Assembly: GCF_018394335.1 (NCBI RefSeq) | Contig: NZ_CP074572.1 | Location: 1,116,001 to 1,180,000 of the forward strand | Direction: 5' to 3' | Source of the DNA: Shewanella dokdonensis | Lineage (GTDB): Bacteria > Pseudomonadota > Gammaproteobacteria > Enterobacterales > Shewanellaceae | DNA: 64,000 nucleotides | In this document: positions 51,047 through 61,323 of the stretch, one piece after another | Layout of the letters: every line of letters starts with the position of its first letter | How positions within the stretch are numbered: the stretch's first letter is position 1 | Made by a program: the position numbers and the translations under genes | The notes under the pieces: model-generated | Seen by the model: the letters and a program-made list of their open reading frames with translations, nothing else | What the model was told of the DNA's origin: nothing | The model's database searches: none

Positions 51047-51589
51047 ATGAGTATTTATGACATCCAGGTCAAAACCATTACCGGTGAGAATCAACTGCTG
51101 GCGGATTTTCACGGCAAAGTGCTGCTGATTGTTAACACCGCCTCTAAATGCGGTTTAACCCCGCAATATGAACAGTTGCAGGCGCTCTACCAGGAAAAAG
51201 CGGCTGAAGGTTTAGAGATCCTCGGTTTTCCCTGCAACCAATTTCTAGGACAGGAACCCGGCACTGAAGCTGAAATTCAGCAATTTTGCAGCCTAAACTA
51301 TCAGGTTACTTTCCCGATGTTTGCCAAGCTTGAGGTCAATGGCGAGCAGCGCCATCCGTTGTACAAGACATTGATCCTGTCACAACCTAAGGCAATTACC
51401 ACCGCGGATGAAAAACTCAAAGCCAAGCTTGTAGAACTGGGACAAGCGCCGAAACACCAAGATGACATCTTGTGGAATTTTGAAAAATTTCTGGTGGGCA
51501 AAGATGGCACTGTACTGGCACGTTTTGCGCCAGATGTGACAGTCACATCCGATGTTTTCCTGTCAGCGCTCAATAAAGCCCTGGCCTGA
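51047..51589 (+). CDS. Glutathione peroxidase family (BtuE-like)
   Basis: 180 residues from ATG 51047 (AAGGGAAG upstream). Catalytic Cys in NTASKCGLTPQY, second motif GFPCNQFLGQEPG, and WNFEKFLVGKDG: the cysteine form of glutathione peroxidase, which usually works with thioredoxin. Reduces peroxides. Cytosolic. Confidence 0.92.
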   Translation: MSIYDIQVKTITGENQLLADFHGKVLLIVNTASKCGLTPQYEQLQALYQEKAAEGLEILGFPCNQFLGQEPGTEAEIQQFCSLNYQVTFPMFAKLEVNGEQRHPLYKTLILSQPKAITTADEKLKAKLVELGQAPKHQDDILWNFEKFLVGKDGTVLARFAPDVTVTSDVFLSALNKALA

Positions 51590-51610
51590 ATCTAGCGACA
51601 AGATAAAAGA

Positions 51611-51636
51611 AAAGGATGGTGTGACTACCATCCTTT
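51611..51636. terminator. Hairpin after the peroxidase gene
   Basis: Stem AAAGGATGGT / ACCATCCTTT, 6-nt loop. On the minus strand it is followed by TTCTTTTATC, so it could also end the B12 unit, 140 bp beyond btuR. Confidence 0.6.
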
Positions 51637-51775
51637 AACCCATCGCCAACTTTGGTCGCTGCCATGGTGCACAAGAGCATTGCCGATAGCCGATGATGTG
51701 GCATTCGCGACTAAAAATGCTCACTCGTGAAATTGCTGCACTACTTTGCAGCACGACAATGCTTCACTGAGAAAT

Positions 51776-52378
51776 TCAGTAGTCAAATCCAGGCTGGGCT
51801 TTTATGCCATGCTCAAAGGCATGTCTGACATTATGGATTTCGCTGATGGTATCAGCTACTTCCAGTAACTGCCGATGGCAATTACGACCAGTGACAATCA
51901 CATGTTGTTGTGGTGGTCGATTCGTCAATGCTCTCAGCACCCGTTGCAAATCCAGATAATGGAAGCTCAACATATAGGTCAATTCATCTAACAGCAGCAC
52001 ATCAATGGCGGGGTCTTGCAACCACTGTTCGGCCACCATCCAGGCTTTTTCTGCCGCGGCAGTGTCACTGGCACGATTTTGCGTATCCCAGGTAAAACCG
52101 GTGGCCATGACCTCAAAGCGCACGCCGGCATTTTCCAGCAATTTGCGCTCGCCACACTCCCAGTTGCCCTTAATAAACTGCACCACAGCGGCATTCTTAC
52201 CATGCCCCACGGCACGCGCCACAGTCCCAAACCCAGAAGTGGATTTACCTTTACCATTGCCGGTCAGTACCAGCAGAATTCCTTTTTCTTCTGTCGCCGT
52301 TGCGACTCTGGCATCGACCGCCTGTTTTAACTTTTGCTGCCGCGCTTGGTGGCGAGCATTATCATCTTTGTCCGTCAC
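51776..52378 (-). CDS. btuR: Cob(I)yrinic acid a,c-diamide adenosyltransferase
   Basis: 200 residues. Walker-type loop GNGKGKSTSGFGTVARAVGHG, VVQFIKGNWECGE and LLLDELTYML are CobA/BtuR marks. Adds the adenosyl group to cob(I)alamin or precursors. Last gene of the B12 cluster, 23 bp after cobS. Confidence 0.94.
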   Translation of the reverse strand: MTDKDDNARHQARQQKLKQAVDARVATATEEKGILLVLTGNGKGKSTSGFGTVARAVGHGKNAAVVQFIKGNWECGERKLLENAGVRFEVMATGFTWDTQNRASDTAAAEKAWMVAEQWLQDPAIDVLLLDELTYMLSFHYLDLQRVLRALTNRPPQQHVIVTGRNCHRQLLEVADTISEIHNVRHAFEHGIKAQPGFDY

Positions 52379-52401
52379 TATCGTATCCTGAGCAATATGT
52401 G

Positions 52402-53193
52402 TTAACTGCGGCTGGCGGCATTCCAGCCGGCCAACACTATGATATATACCAGCACTTCGGCCAACTGTTGGCCGGCACCTAACGTATCACCTGTGTATCC
52501 ATCAATCTGATGGCGGAACCACCGGGCCAGAATAAAACGCAGCAGTAGCAGGCCAATCACTAAAGGGATCAGTTGACCGCGAGAAAACAGCAGCATCACA
52601 ACGACACCGGTCACCAGCAGGAAGCTCAGTTCATTGATACTCTGGCGTTGCACCGGATGGCGGCTTAGCCCCTCTTCATGAACACAGGTTTCGCCAAAAA
52701 TAAGGCTGGCGGACGTCACCCGGCTGAGGGTATGTCCCAGTACCAAAGCCAAAGCGGTCAGCGTTGGATCGTACAGCGCCAGTTCCATCAGCAACTCAAA
52801 CTTCAGCAGCAGTGCCAGCACCAGCGCCAATACCCCGTAGCTGCCAAGACGCCGTTCTTTCATCATCTGCAGTTTTTGTCCGGCAGAGTCGCCAGCACCA
52901 AAACTGTCAGCCGTGACTGCCAGACCATGTTCATCAAACCCGCCGGTCAGCCAGACACTGGTGATCATCGACAACACGATGGCTACCGACAATGGCAGAT
53001 AGATAGACAACAGCCACAACACCAGCGCTGACAGGCCGCCCACCAGCGTTCCCACCAGCCCATAGTAGCGGCTGGCGCGATTGATGGTGTCATTGTCAGG
53101 ACTGATGCGTCGCAGTAACGGAATTCGGGTAAAAAAGCCAACGGCAATCACAAACAGCCGTAGCTGCTCCAGCCAGAAAGCCCATTTACCCAT
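52402..53193 (-). CDS. cobS: Adenosylcobinamide-GDP ribazoletransferase (cobalamin synthase)
   Basis: 263 residues, five to six membrane helices, with FFTRIPLLRR near the start and the acidic FDEHGLAVTADSFGAGDS motif that holds the metal. Joins adenosylcobinamide-GDP and alpha-ribazole. Its ATG shares a base with the cobT stop. No cobU is present in the cluster to make the GDP substrate. Confidence 0.94.
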   Translation of the reverse strand: MGKWAFWLEQLRLFVIAVGFFTRIPLLRRISPDNDTINRASRYYGLVGTLVGGLSALVLWLLSIYLPLSVAIVLSMITSVWLTGGFDEHGLAVTADSFGAGDSAGQKLQMMKERRLGSYGVLALVLALLLKFELLMELALYDPTLTALALVLGHTLSRVTSASLIFGETCVHEEGLSRHPVQRQSINELSFLLVTGVVVMLLFSRGQLIPLVIGLLLLRFILARWFRHQIDGYTGDTLGAGQQLAEVLVYIIVLAGWNAASRS

Positions 53194-54248
53194 TAATTTG
53201 CTCCTGAGCCTTTGCTATCAACAGCATCAGCTCCGTCTACAGCGGCCATTTCATTGTAGAAATTGACCGCAGAGTGCAACAGAGGCATCGCCAAGGCAGC
53301 ACCAGAGCCTTCACCTAGGCGCAGATTCAGATGCAGCATAGGGTGCGCATCCAAACGAGCCAGTAATTGCTTGTGCCCATAAACGGCTGATTGATGTGCA
53401 AAAATCAGATATTCGCGTACACCTGGAGCCAATTTTACTGCGGCCAATGCAGCAACGGAGGAAGTAAAGCCATCAACCACCACTGGGACACCAAACTCAG
53501 CAGCGGCCAGCATGGCACCAGTCATCTGTACGATTTCATAACCACCGAGGCACGCCAGTACCCGCACCGGATCGGTCAGATTGGCATAGTGAAGTTGCAG
53601 CGCACGTTCCACAATCATACGTTTGTGTTTCAGCGCTTCTTCATCAATGCCTGAGCCACGGCCAGTACATTCTGCCACAGGAATGCCGGTAAGTGCCGCC
53701 ATCACCGCGGAGGCGGAGGTAGTATTGCCTATGCCAATTTCTCCGACAGCCAGCATGTTACTGCCGTTATAGATATGGCGTTTCACCAGTTCTTTTGCCA
53801 TGCGGAAACCTTCAAAGACGGTTTCAATGGACATGGCTTCTTGTTGATGTATCGGTTTAGTGGCGTCCCCTAACCGCTGGTTTACCACTTGCGGTAATGC
53901 CAACTGATGACGAGTACCACAGTCAATCACTTCCAGTTCTAGGCCATTTTGGCGGCAGAAGACGTTAATAGCCGCCCCACCTTTGACAAAGTTCTCGATC
54001 ATTTCAGCGGTGAGTTCACTGTCACCGACTGACACACCAAAATCAGCCACACCATGATCGGCAGCAAATACCAGCATGACCGGCTTTTTGATGGCAAGTT
54101 TATCGTCAGGGGACTTAAACTGGATGCGTGCTAGCTTCAGCGCCACTTCTTCCAGTTTTCCGAGTGAACCACGTAACTTAGTTTTATGGTGTATCCGCGA
54201 TTTGATAGCTTCATCAAATGCGTGATTGACGGGAGTTACCGAATACAT
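53193..54248 (-). CDS. cobT: Nicotinate-nucleotide-dimethylbenzimidazole phosphoribosyltransferase
   Basis: 351 residues; KPVMLVFAADHGVADFGVSV, GEIGIGNTTSASAV and LRLGEGSGAALAMPLL are CobT signatures, with the catalytic Glu in GEGSGA. Activates the lower ligand to alpha-ribazole phosphate. Follows btuC and overlaps cobS. Confidence 0.95.
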   Translation of the reverse strand: MYSVTPVNHAFDEAIKSRIHHKTKLRGSLGKLEEVALKLARIQFKSPDDKLAIKKPVMLVFAADHGVADFGVSVGDSELTAEMIENFVKGGAAINVFCRQNGLELEVIDCGTRHQLALPQVVNQRLGDATKPIHQQEAMSIETVFEGFRMAKELVKRHIYNGSNMLAVGEIGIGNTTSASAVMAALTGIPVAECTGRGSGIDEEALKHKRMIVERALQLHYANLTDPVRVLACLGGYEIVQMTGAMLAAAEFGVPVVVDGFTSSVAALAAVKLAPGVREYLIFAHQSAVYGHKQLLARLDAHPMLHLNLRLGEGSGAALAMPLLHSAVNFYNEMAAVDGADAVDSKGSGAN

Positions 54249-54260
54249 AATAGATTGACC

Positions 54261-55308
54261 TTAATCTAAATTAATACTGCCTGCGCTGATGCAGAACAGC
54301 CAAAAAACACACTGCCGATTGCCGACGTAATAATGCCGACCGGAAGTTCCTGGGTGGGTAACAGACTGCGCGCCAGCACATCAACCCATACCATAAATAA
54401 CCCGCCTGCCAGCGCCGTCAGCATCATTGAATACCGTCCCGGCAACAGCAAACGCAGCAGGTGAGGCACCATCAGCCCCACAAAACCAATACCACCACAC
54501 TGAGCTACCAGTGTGGCAGTGATAAGTGAACACAATAACAACATTCCTAGCCGCATCCGCAACACCCTAACCCCCAAGGTGTGCGCGGTCTCATCGCCGC
54601 TTAGCATGACTAAGATCTGTCGTCGGTACCCGACGATCAGTACCAGTGCCACCAGCACCACAACTACTGGCACCCATAAACTATGCCAGTCCGCTCGGGC
54701 AAAACTCCCCAGCGTCCAGAACAGCATGGATGCGGTTGCCTGTGGTGTAGAAAAATACAACAACAAGCTGGTAAACGCACCGAACATAAAAGACACTGCC
54801 ACACCAGACAGTAACAAACGTTCGACCTGACGTTCTGCCTGTCCCCCGCCATTGCCAAAACCAACAATACCGACAAACTCGCGCCGACGAAGGCCCCTAA
54901 TGGTAATGACACCCAGGCCAGCCAAGTGCCGCCCAGTAATGTCATGGCCAATACACCGCCAAAAGAAGCACCCGCACTGATACCAAACAAGTAGGGGTCA
55001 GCCAACGGATTACGGGTCACACTTTGCAACACCAAACCACACATGGCTAAACCACTACCGGCAACAAATGCCAGTAACACTCGTGGGAGTCGTAACTCCC
55101 AGATAATCCGTTGGTCAATCTCAGACACTTGCCCCATGCCTGAAATTTTGTGACCTAAAACCCGAGCGACTTCCAGCACGCCAATATTATCGGCGGCACC
55201 AAAAGCAGTTGCTGCCAAGGGTGTGATCAGCAGCAGCAACACCACCACTAACCAGCAGCCCTGTAACCGCTTGTCCCCCATCAATGGCGGGCGTTTACTT
55301 GGCGGCAT
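54261..55308 (-). CDS. btuC: B12 ABC importer permease BtuC, two frame breaks
   Basis: About 349 residues over two long frames (55308-54664 and 54925-54266). The first break is in a G run near 54855 (LAMAGGQAERQVERLLLSG). The last residues also look shifted: one more T in the run near 54302 gives SVFFWLFCISAGSINLD, like the usual permease end, with stop at 54261. About ten membrane helices; RLPRVLLAFVAGSGLAMCG and GFVGLMVPHLLRLL are family marks. Forms BtuCD with the next gene upstream. Confidence 0.9.
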
Positions 55309-56134
55309 AGTTCACTCCGTTATCACACCGCACAGCATCTGTCTTATCGGCGGTCGGCGGCGCATAACCGTAAAAATACTGGAGCAGCGGTTTGCCTGTC
55401 TGTGAATGCCGACTTATTTGGCAACAGACACCAAAAACTTCGCTCACACGCTGCTCTGTTAGCACAGTTGCCGCATCACCGGCAGCAATCACACGCCCTT
55501 GATGCAATAACAACAACTCATCACACATCGCCGCTGCCAAATTAAGATCATGGATAGAGGCAATAACACTCACACCAAGACTTCTGACAAGCTCGAGGAT
55601 CTGGATCTGATAACGAATATCCAGATGGTTCGTCGGCTCGTCCAGCAATAGCAACGCAGGTTTTTGCACGATTGCTCTAGCTATCAATGCCCGCTGTTTT
55701 TCGCCACCAGACAGATGTCGAAACATTGCCTCCGCTTGCTGGTGCAGACCAACCTGCGCCAATGCCGCGTCAACAGCATTATTATCCTCTGCCGAATTGC
55801 GCTCGAAAAGTCTTTTATAAGGGGTCAGACCGGTTGCGACGAGTTGCCGCAAACTCAGCTCTGACGCCAGAGGCATATCCTGCTGCACCACCGCCACCTG
55901 ACGCGCAAAAGTTTGCAGCGACATGCCATCGATAGCATCACCATGCAACAGGATATTACCAGTATCGGGCTGAATATAGCGGTACAGACATCGCAATAAA
56001 CTGGACTTACCAGCACCGTTAGGACCTATGAGTCCCAACACTTGCCCTTTGGGCAAGCTAAAGCTGACACCAGACAATATCGGCTTGCCTGCTACTGACC
56101 AGCAAATATTATCAGCCTTTAGGGCCGGCTCCAT
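55295..56134 (-). CDS. btuD: B12 ABC importer ATPase BtuD
   Basis: 279 residues. Walker A GPNGAGKSS, signature LSGGEKQR, Walker B LLLLDEPTNHLD and the H-loop IASIHD. FecE/BtuD class; the B12 context makes B12 the likely cargo rather than iron chelates. Overlaps btuC by 14 bp. Unbroken. Confidence 0.9.
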   Translation of the reverse strand: MEPALKADNICWSVAGKPILSGVSFSLPKGQVLGLIGPNGAGKSSLLRCLYRYIQPDTGNILLHGDAIDGMSLQTFARQVAVVQQDMPLASELSLRQLVATGLTPYKRLFERNSAEDNNAVDAALAQVGLHQQAEAMFRHLSGGEKQRALIARAIVQKPALLLLDEPTNHLDIRYQIQILELVRSLGVSVIASIHDLNLAAAMCDELLLLHQGRVIAAGDAATVLTEQRVSEVFGVCCQISRHSQTGKPLLQYFYGYAPPTADKTDAVRCDNGVNYAAK

Positions 56135-56190
56135 GGGCCGCCTCCACCAACATGATTATTTCAGGCTCAATAGGCTAACAGTATATGGCG

Positions 56191-56224
56191 CTCTGCCGCC
56201 AGTCATCCGCTGACGGTGGCAGAG
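56191..56224. other. Long hairpin between cobC and btuD
   Basis: CTCTGCCGCC-A-GTCA pairs with TGAC-GGTGGCAGAG: about 14 base pairs with one bulge and one G-T pair, loop TCCGC. No T run in either direction. It may stabilise or separate the cobC and btuD messages. Confidence 0.5.
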
Positions 56225-56242
56225 GCAGACAACTGGCGATGT

Positions 56243-56905
56243 TTATAACTGCCAATGCAGTTTTGGCAGGCATTCCCAGTCACCATCAACTTCATGGGCA
56301 TCCACTTCAATTTTCAGCAGTGCGCCGTAAGGCAGTTCTAGGCCGCTGAAGATACCGTTTAATGGCGGTTTTCCTGGGTTGATCATTTCGCTGATGAGCG
56401 TCCGGATCACGCCACCATGAGTGATCAACAAGGCATTATCTTGCTGGCTGCTTAGCAGTTCCTGTAGCAAGCTACTCCAGCCACGACTAATACGCTGGTA
56501 CAGTTCATTCACGCTTTCAGCTTTTGGCGGGGTATGGTTGAGCGGATCGCATCCATAAGCGGCGGTGGCTTTAGGATAGTCGGCTTGCAGTGATGCCAAA
56601 GACTTACCGTCCCACTCACCAAAATTCAGTTCCTGCAACCAGTCAGCGGTGGCTAATGGACTTTCGAAAAATTCCGGCATCTCGCTGGCTAGGCTGTCGG
56701 CAAACAGGCTGCAACGTTGCAGCGGTGAACTCAACAGTCGTAACTTGCCTTCTGGCAGATGATTACACAGCTCACGCCAAGCGTTCCACATCTGCTCCTG
56801 TCCCTGCTCGCTCAATGGCGAATCGGTACGGCCTCTTAGAATATCGCCATCGGCACAGCGGCCGTGGCGCATCAGATATACTGTCAATTTTCTGTAGCAG
56901 GACAT
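56243..56905 (-). CDS. cobC: Alpha-ribazole phosphatase
   Basis: 220 residues, histidine phosphatase fold: LMRHGRCADGDILRGRTDSPLS with the catalytic His, and LLITHGGVIRTLI with the second one. Removes phosphate in lower-ligand assembly. First gene of the B12 cluster; diverges from metH. Confidence 0.9.
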   Translation of the reverse strand: MSCYRKLTVYLMRHGRCADGDILRGRTDSPLSEQGQEQMWNAWRELCNHLPEGKLRLLSSPLQRCSLFADSLASEMPEFFESPLATADWLQELNFGEWDGKSLASLQADYPKATAAYGCDPLNHTPPKAESVNELYQRISRGWSSLLQELLSSQQDNALLITHGGVIRTLISEMINPGKPPLNGIFSGLELPYGALLKIEVDAHEVDGDWECLPKLHWQL

Positions 56906-56982
56906 GATGGTTCCTTCGATTTAACTACCCAGGTTGGGGGCAACAATTTCACCTTGCCGCAGAACGCTGGAATCCTTATTAT

Positions 56983-57006
56983 GGACGTCTATACGTATAA
57001 ACATCC
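56983..57006. promoter_or_regulatory. MetJ box array (three 8-bp units)
   Basis: GGACGTCT, ATACGTAT and AAACATCC stand in direct tandem; they match AGACGTCT at 6 to 7, 6 and 5 positions. It lies 78 bp before cobC and 145 bp before metH, in the divergent gap. Confidence 0.6.
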
Positions 57007-57071
57007 AAAACAGCCCTGTAGTTATTCCGCAGCCATACTATGATGCTTGTTTACTGTCATAATCACAGTAA

Positions 57072-57087
57072 TGTGATCTGGATCATA
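57072..57087 (+). promoter_or_regulatory. CRP-like site TGTGATCTGGATCATA
   Basis: Differs little from TGTGA-N6-TCACA (right half TCATA). 64 bp before the metH start. Confidence 0.55.
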
Positions 57088-57150
57088 ACTCAATTTTAAA
57101 AGTTTGTATTTGTTAATTTTTATTTTAGTAACAGGTAATTAAGGCTTCGA

Positions 57151-60100
57151 ATGATTAACACTTCTGCCACTGCTGTGAGCCGCAAGATACACGATGCTCT
57201 GGCGCAGCGAATTTTGATTATCGACGGTGCCATGGGCACTATGATCCAGAGCTTCAAGTTGGAAGAAGCCGATTATCGTGGTGAACGTTTTCGCGACTGG
57301 CATTGCGACGTCAAAGGTAACAATGACCTGCTGGTATTAACTCAGCCGCAGATTATTAAGTCGATTCACCGCCAGTATCTGCAAGCAGGTGCCGACATCA
57401 TTGAAACCAACAGTTTCAATGCCACCACCATCGCTATGGCAGATTACGACATGCAGGCGCTGGTGAGCGAAATTAATGAACAAGCCGCCAGACTCGCCAG
57501 AGAAGCCGCCGATGAAGTGGCGGCAGCGACTGGAATACCCCGTTATGTTGCCGGGGTGTTAGGCCCGACGAATCGCACCTGTTCCATCAGTCCCGATGTC
57601 AATGACCCAGGGTTTCGCAATATCCATTTCGATGAGTTAGTGGCTGCTTACATACAAGCCACTGAAGCGCTTATCAAAGGCGGCGCGGACATACTGATGG
57701 TCGAAACCATCTTCGACACCCTCAATGCCAAAGCGGCATTGTTTGCCATTGATGAAGTGTTCGAAAAACTTGGCGTACGACTGCCAGTGATGATTTCCGG
57801 CACCATTACCGATGCCTCCGGCCGTACCCTCACCGGCCAGACTACTGAAGCTTTTTACAACTCATTGCGCCACATCAAGCCGTTATCATTTGGCCTTAAC
57901 TGCGCCCTTGGGCCGAAAGAATTACGCCCCTACGTAGAAGAATTGGCACGCATCAGTGAAACCTTTGTTTCGGTGCATCCCAACGCGGGGCTGCCCAACG
58001 AATTTGGCGGTTACGATGAAACCCCGGCACAGATGGCCGAAGTCATCGGTCAGTGGGCCAAAGAAGGGCTGGTTAACTTAGTCGGTGGTTGTTGTGGGAC
58101 AACTCCGGCGCACATTAAAGCCATCCGTGAAGCCGTCAGTCAGCATCAACCCCGGCAGTTACCCGAATTGCCCGTTGCTTGCCGTCTTGCCGGGCTGGAA
58201 CCGCTGACCATAGACACCAACAGTCTGTTTGTTAACGTGGGAGAGCGCACCAACGTCACCGGCTCTGCTAAATTCTTACGGTTGATTAAAGAGGGACAAT
58301 TTGAAACCGCGCTTGATGTGGCTCGCGAACAGGTAGAAAGCGGCGCGCAGATCATCGACGTCAACATGGATGAAGGCATGCTGGACGGCGTAGAGATGAT
58401 GCAGAAGTTTCTCAATCTTATCGCCTCTGAACCCGACATCAGCAAAGTGCCAGTGATGATCGACTCCTCCAAATGGGAAGTGATTGAAGCCGGATTAAAG
58501 TGCATTCAGGGAAAAGGCATCGTCAACTCTATCTCGCTGAAAGAGGGTGAAGCCAGCTTCATTGCACATGCACAACTGGTAAAACGTTATGGCGCAGCGG
58601 CAATCATCATGGCGTTCGATGAACAAGGCCAAGCCGATACCCACGCACGCAAAATCAATATCTGTACCCGCGCCTACCGCATATTGGTCGATAAGGTCGG
58701 TTTTCCGCCAGAAGATATTATTTTCGACCCGAATATCTTTGCCATCGCCACCGGCATTGAAGAACACGACAACTACGCGGTGGACTTCATCAATGCCGTG
58801 AAAGATATCAAGGCCACTTTGCCACACGCCATGGTGTCTGGCGGGGTGTCTAACGTGTCCTTCTCCTTCCGCGGCAACAACCCGGTGCGCGAAGCCATCC
58901 ATGCGGTGTTTCTGTATCACGCCATCAAGGCGGGCATGGATATGGGCATAGTCAACGCCGGGCAGTTGGCGATTTACGATGATATTGACCCCATTCTGAA
59001 GCAGCGCGTCGAAGCGGTAGTGCTGAATCTGCCATGCCCAGTTGCTGGCTCCAGCAATACCGAACAGCTACTGGATATTGCCGAAAAATTCCGTGGCGGC
59101 CAAAGCGGTGTTGGCAAGCAGGAAGATCAGGCGTGGCGACACTGGCCAGTGAACAAACGGCTGGAATATGCGCTGGTCAAAGGCATTACTGAATTTATCG
59201 ATGAAGACACTGAAGCCGCCCGCCTAGCCGCGACGCGTCCACTCGATGTGATCGAAGGGCCACTGATGGATGGCATGAATGTGGTCGGCGATCTGTTTGG
59301 CGCCGGCAAGATGTTCCTGCCGCAAGTAGTGAAATCGGCGCGAGTGATGAAAAAAGCGGTAGCCTACCTGAATCCGTTCATTGAAGCAGAAAAGGTGCAA
59401 GGCTCCAGCAACGGTAAAGTCTTGATGGTCACCGTTAAAGGCGATGTGCACGACATAGGTAAAAATATCGTCGGTGTGGTACTGGCCTGTAATGGTTACG
59501 AGGTAATAGACCTCGGGGTCATGGTGCCAGTAGAACAGATCATCGAAACCGCCCGTAAAGAGCAGGTCGATATTATCGGTATGTCGGGGCTTATTACCCC
59601 CAGTCTGGATGAGATGGTGCATAACGTCAAAACCTTCGCCCGTGAAGGCCTGACCATTCCGGCGATTATCGGTGGTGCGACGACCTCAAAAATTCATACC
59701 GCGGTCAAGATTGCCCCGCACTATCCACATGGCGCCATCTACATTCCAGATGCTTCCCGCGCGGTGCCTATGGTGAGCAAACTGATCAATGACGAGACCC
59801 GCGCTAAGACCATCGCGGATATCTACGCCGAATACGAAGTGATGCGCGAGAAACGCCTGGCACAGACCAAACGCAAGACACTGGTGCCATTGCCTGCCGC
59901 CCGCGACAACAAAGTGCAGCACGACTGGCAGGCCAATCCACCCGTGAAGCCACAGCAATTGGGCATTCAGGTATTTGAGGATTATCCATTAGAAGATCTG
60001 CTGGGCCGCATCGACTGGACGCCATTTTTCCGCGCTTGGGAACTGCACGGCCATTTCCCAGATATTCTGGACGATATGGTGGTGGGTGAAGAAGCCCGTA

Positions 60101-60864
60101 AGGTCTATGCCGATGGCAAAGCTATGCTGCATAAAATCATTGATGAAAAATGGCTCACCGCCAAAGCAGTATTTGGCTTATTCCCGGCCAATAGCATCAA
60201 TGATGACGATATCGAACTGTACGACAGTGAAGCGCGTCAACAAACCTTGCTGACCACCCATCACTTACGCATGCAGCTAGAACGTGTGGGTAATCATAAC
60301 TTCTGTCTGGCAGATTTTGTTGCCCCCAAAGACAGCGGTGTTTCTGACTATATGGGCGCCTTTGCCGTCACGACGGGTCACGGCATTGAGAAACACTTGG
60401 CAAAATTTGAAGCCGCCCACGATGACTACAGCGCTATTATGCTGAAATGTCTGGCAGACCGACTGGCGGAAGCCTTTGCCGAACGCCTACATGAACGCGT
60501 GCGCAAGGAGTTCTGGGGTTATGCCGCTGATGAAGACCTCAATAACGATGCGCTCATCCGTGAGAAGTACAAAGGCATCCGCCCAGCGCCTGGCTACCCC
60601 GCTTGCCCGGATCACACCGAAAAAGGCTTGTTGTGGCAACTGCTGCAACCGGATCAACGGATTGATCTGCGACTCACCGAAAGCTACGCCATGTATCCAA
60701 CCGCAGCCGTATCGGGATGGTATTTTGCCAATCCACAGTCACGCTATTTTGGTATCACCAATATTGGTCGCGATCAGGTAGCGGATTACGCCCAGCGCAA
60801 AGGGATGACGATCGCCGAAGTGGAAAAGTGGCTGGCACCAGTGCTGGACTACGACCCAGAGTAA
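57151..60864 (+). CDS. metH: B12-dependent methionine synthase
   Basis: 1237 residues, complete and unbroken. Homocysteine domain (zinc cysteines in GLNCALG and [12 protein letters not shown]), methyltetrahydrofolate domain ([14 protein letters not shown]), cobalamin domain with the base-off His in [11 protein letters not shown] (near residue 772) and C-terminal reactivation domain ([32 protein letters not shown]). Makes methionine from homocysteine. It is the main B12 user next to the B12 gene cluster. ATG 57151. Confidence 0.97.
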   Translation: MINTSATAVSRKIHDALAQRILIIDGAMGTMIQSFKLEEADYRGERFRDWHCDVKGNNDLLVLTQPQIIKSIHRQYLQAGADIIETNSFNATTIAMADYDMQALVSEINEQAARLAREAADEVAAATGIPRYVAGVLGPTNRTCSISPDVNDPGFRNIHFDELVAAYIQATEALIKGGADILMVETIFDTLNAKAALFAIDEVFEKLGVRLPVMISGTITDASGRTLTGQTTEAFYNSLRHIKPLSFGLNCALGPKELRPYVEELARISETFVSVHPNAGLPNEFGGYDETPAQMAEVIGQWAKEGLVNLVGGCCGTTPAHIKAIREAVSQHQPRQLPELPVACRLAGLEPLTIDTNSLFVNVGERTNVTGSAKFLRLIKEGQFETALDVAREQVESGAQIIDVNMDEGMLDGVEMMQKFLNLIASEPDISKVPVMIDSSKWEVIEAGLKCIQGKGIVNSISLKEGEASFIAHAQLVKRYGAAAIIMAFDEQGQADTHARKINICTRAYRILVDKVGFPPEDIIFDPNIFAIATGIEEHDNYAVDFINAVKDIKATLPHAMVSGGVSNVSFSFRGNNPVREAIHAVFLYHAIKAGMDMGIVNAGQLAIYDDIDPILKQRVEAVVLNLPCPVAGSSNTEQLLDIAEKFRGGQSGVGKQEDQAWRHWPVNKRLEYALVKGITEFIDEDTEAARLAATRPLDVIEGPLMDGMNVVGDLFGAGKMFLPQVVKSARVMKKAVAYLNPFIEAEKVQGSSNGKVLMVTVKGDVHDIGKNIVGVVLACNGYEVIDLGVMVPVEQIIETARKEQVDIIGMSGLITPSLDEMVHNVKTFAREGLTIPAIIGGATTSKIHTAVKIAPHYPHGAIYIPDASRAVPMVSKLINDETRAKTIADIYAEYEVMREKRLAQTKRKTLVPLPAARDNKVQHDWQANPPVKPQQLGIQVFEDYPLEDLLGRIDWTPFFRAWELHGHFPDILDDMVVGEEARKVYADGKAMLHKIIDEKWLTAKAVFGLFPANSINDDDIELYDSEARQQTLLTTHHLRMQLERVGNHNFCLADFVAPKDSGVSDYMGAFAVTTGHGIEKHLAKFEAAHDDYSAIMLKCLADRLAEAFAERLHERVRKEFWGYAADEDLNNDALIREKYKGIRPAPGYPACPDHTEKGLLWQLLQPDQRIDLRLTESYAMYPTAAVSGWYFANPQSRYFGITNIGRDQVADYAQRKGMTIAEVEKWLAPVLDYDPE

Positions 60865-60895
60865 AATTGGCTGCGGTCGTAAATGATAACTTAGG

Positions 60896-60926
60896 AAGAA
60901 AGGGGCACATCATAGTGCCCTTTCTT
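60896..60926. terminator. Convergent terminator between metH and dgkA
   Basis: AAGAAAGGGGCAC pairs with GTGCCCTTTCTT (one G bulged), loop ATCATA. It could serve both genes. Confidence 0.7.
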
Positions 60927-60939
60927 GATAGAAAGACAG

Positions 60940-61293
60940 CTAATCCAAGGTACTGTACATTGCCAGTAACCCGACGATCAGCGCCGCCAGGCTGAACACC
61001 AGCACCATAGCGGCCAACATGTCTTTCACATGTTTTATCTGCGGGTGCAGCTGTGGATGTAAATGATCAATTAAGGCTTCCAGTGCCGAGTTAATCAGCT
61101 CGGCCGACCACACCAAAGCAATACACAGCACAATGAGCGCCCACCACAATGCGGCGGGCTGTAACCAGACAAATACCAAGATTGCCAACAACGCCGCCAG
61201 CAGATGACGGCGCATGTTGTGCTCCTGCTTTACCGCATAGACAAAACCATCAACGGCATATGCTAACTTTTTGATGAAAGACTGATTTTTCAC
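60940..61293 (-). CDS. dgkA: Diacylglycerol kinase
   Basis: 117 residues, three membrane helices. ELINSALEALIDHLHPQLHPQIKHVKDMLAAMVLV is the family core with the catalytic Glu and Asp region. Recycles diacylglycerol to phosphatidic acid in the inner membrane. Confidence 0.93.
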   Translation of the reverse strand: MKNQSFIKKLAYAVDGFVYAVKQEHNMRRHLLAALLAILVFVWLQPAALWWALIVLCIALVWSAELINSALEALIDHLHPQLHPQIKHVKDMLAAMVLVFSLAALIVGLLAMYSTLD

Positions 61294-61323
61294 TCAATAT
61301 TCCGGCTAACAAAAACGATCCAT

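Noticed and set aside
52005..52391. 128-codon plus-strand frame over btuR
   Set aside because: Shadow of btuR; no family character.
56906..57150. Cobalamin riboswitch before cobC or metH
   Set aside because: No B12-box or paired core could be seen on either strand; tandem met boxes explain the region better.
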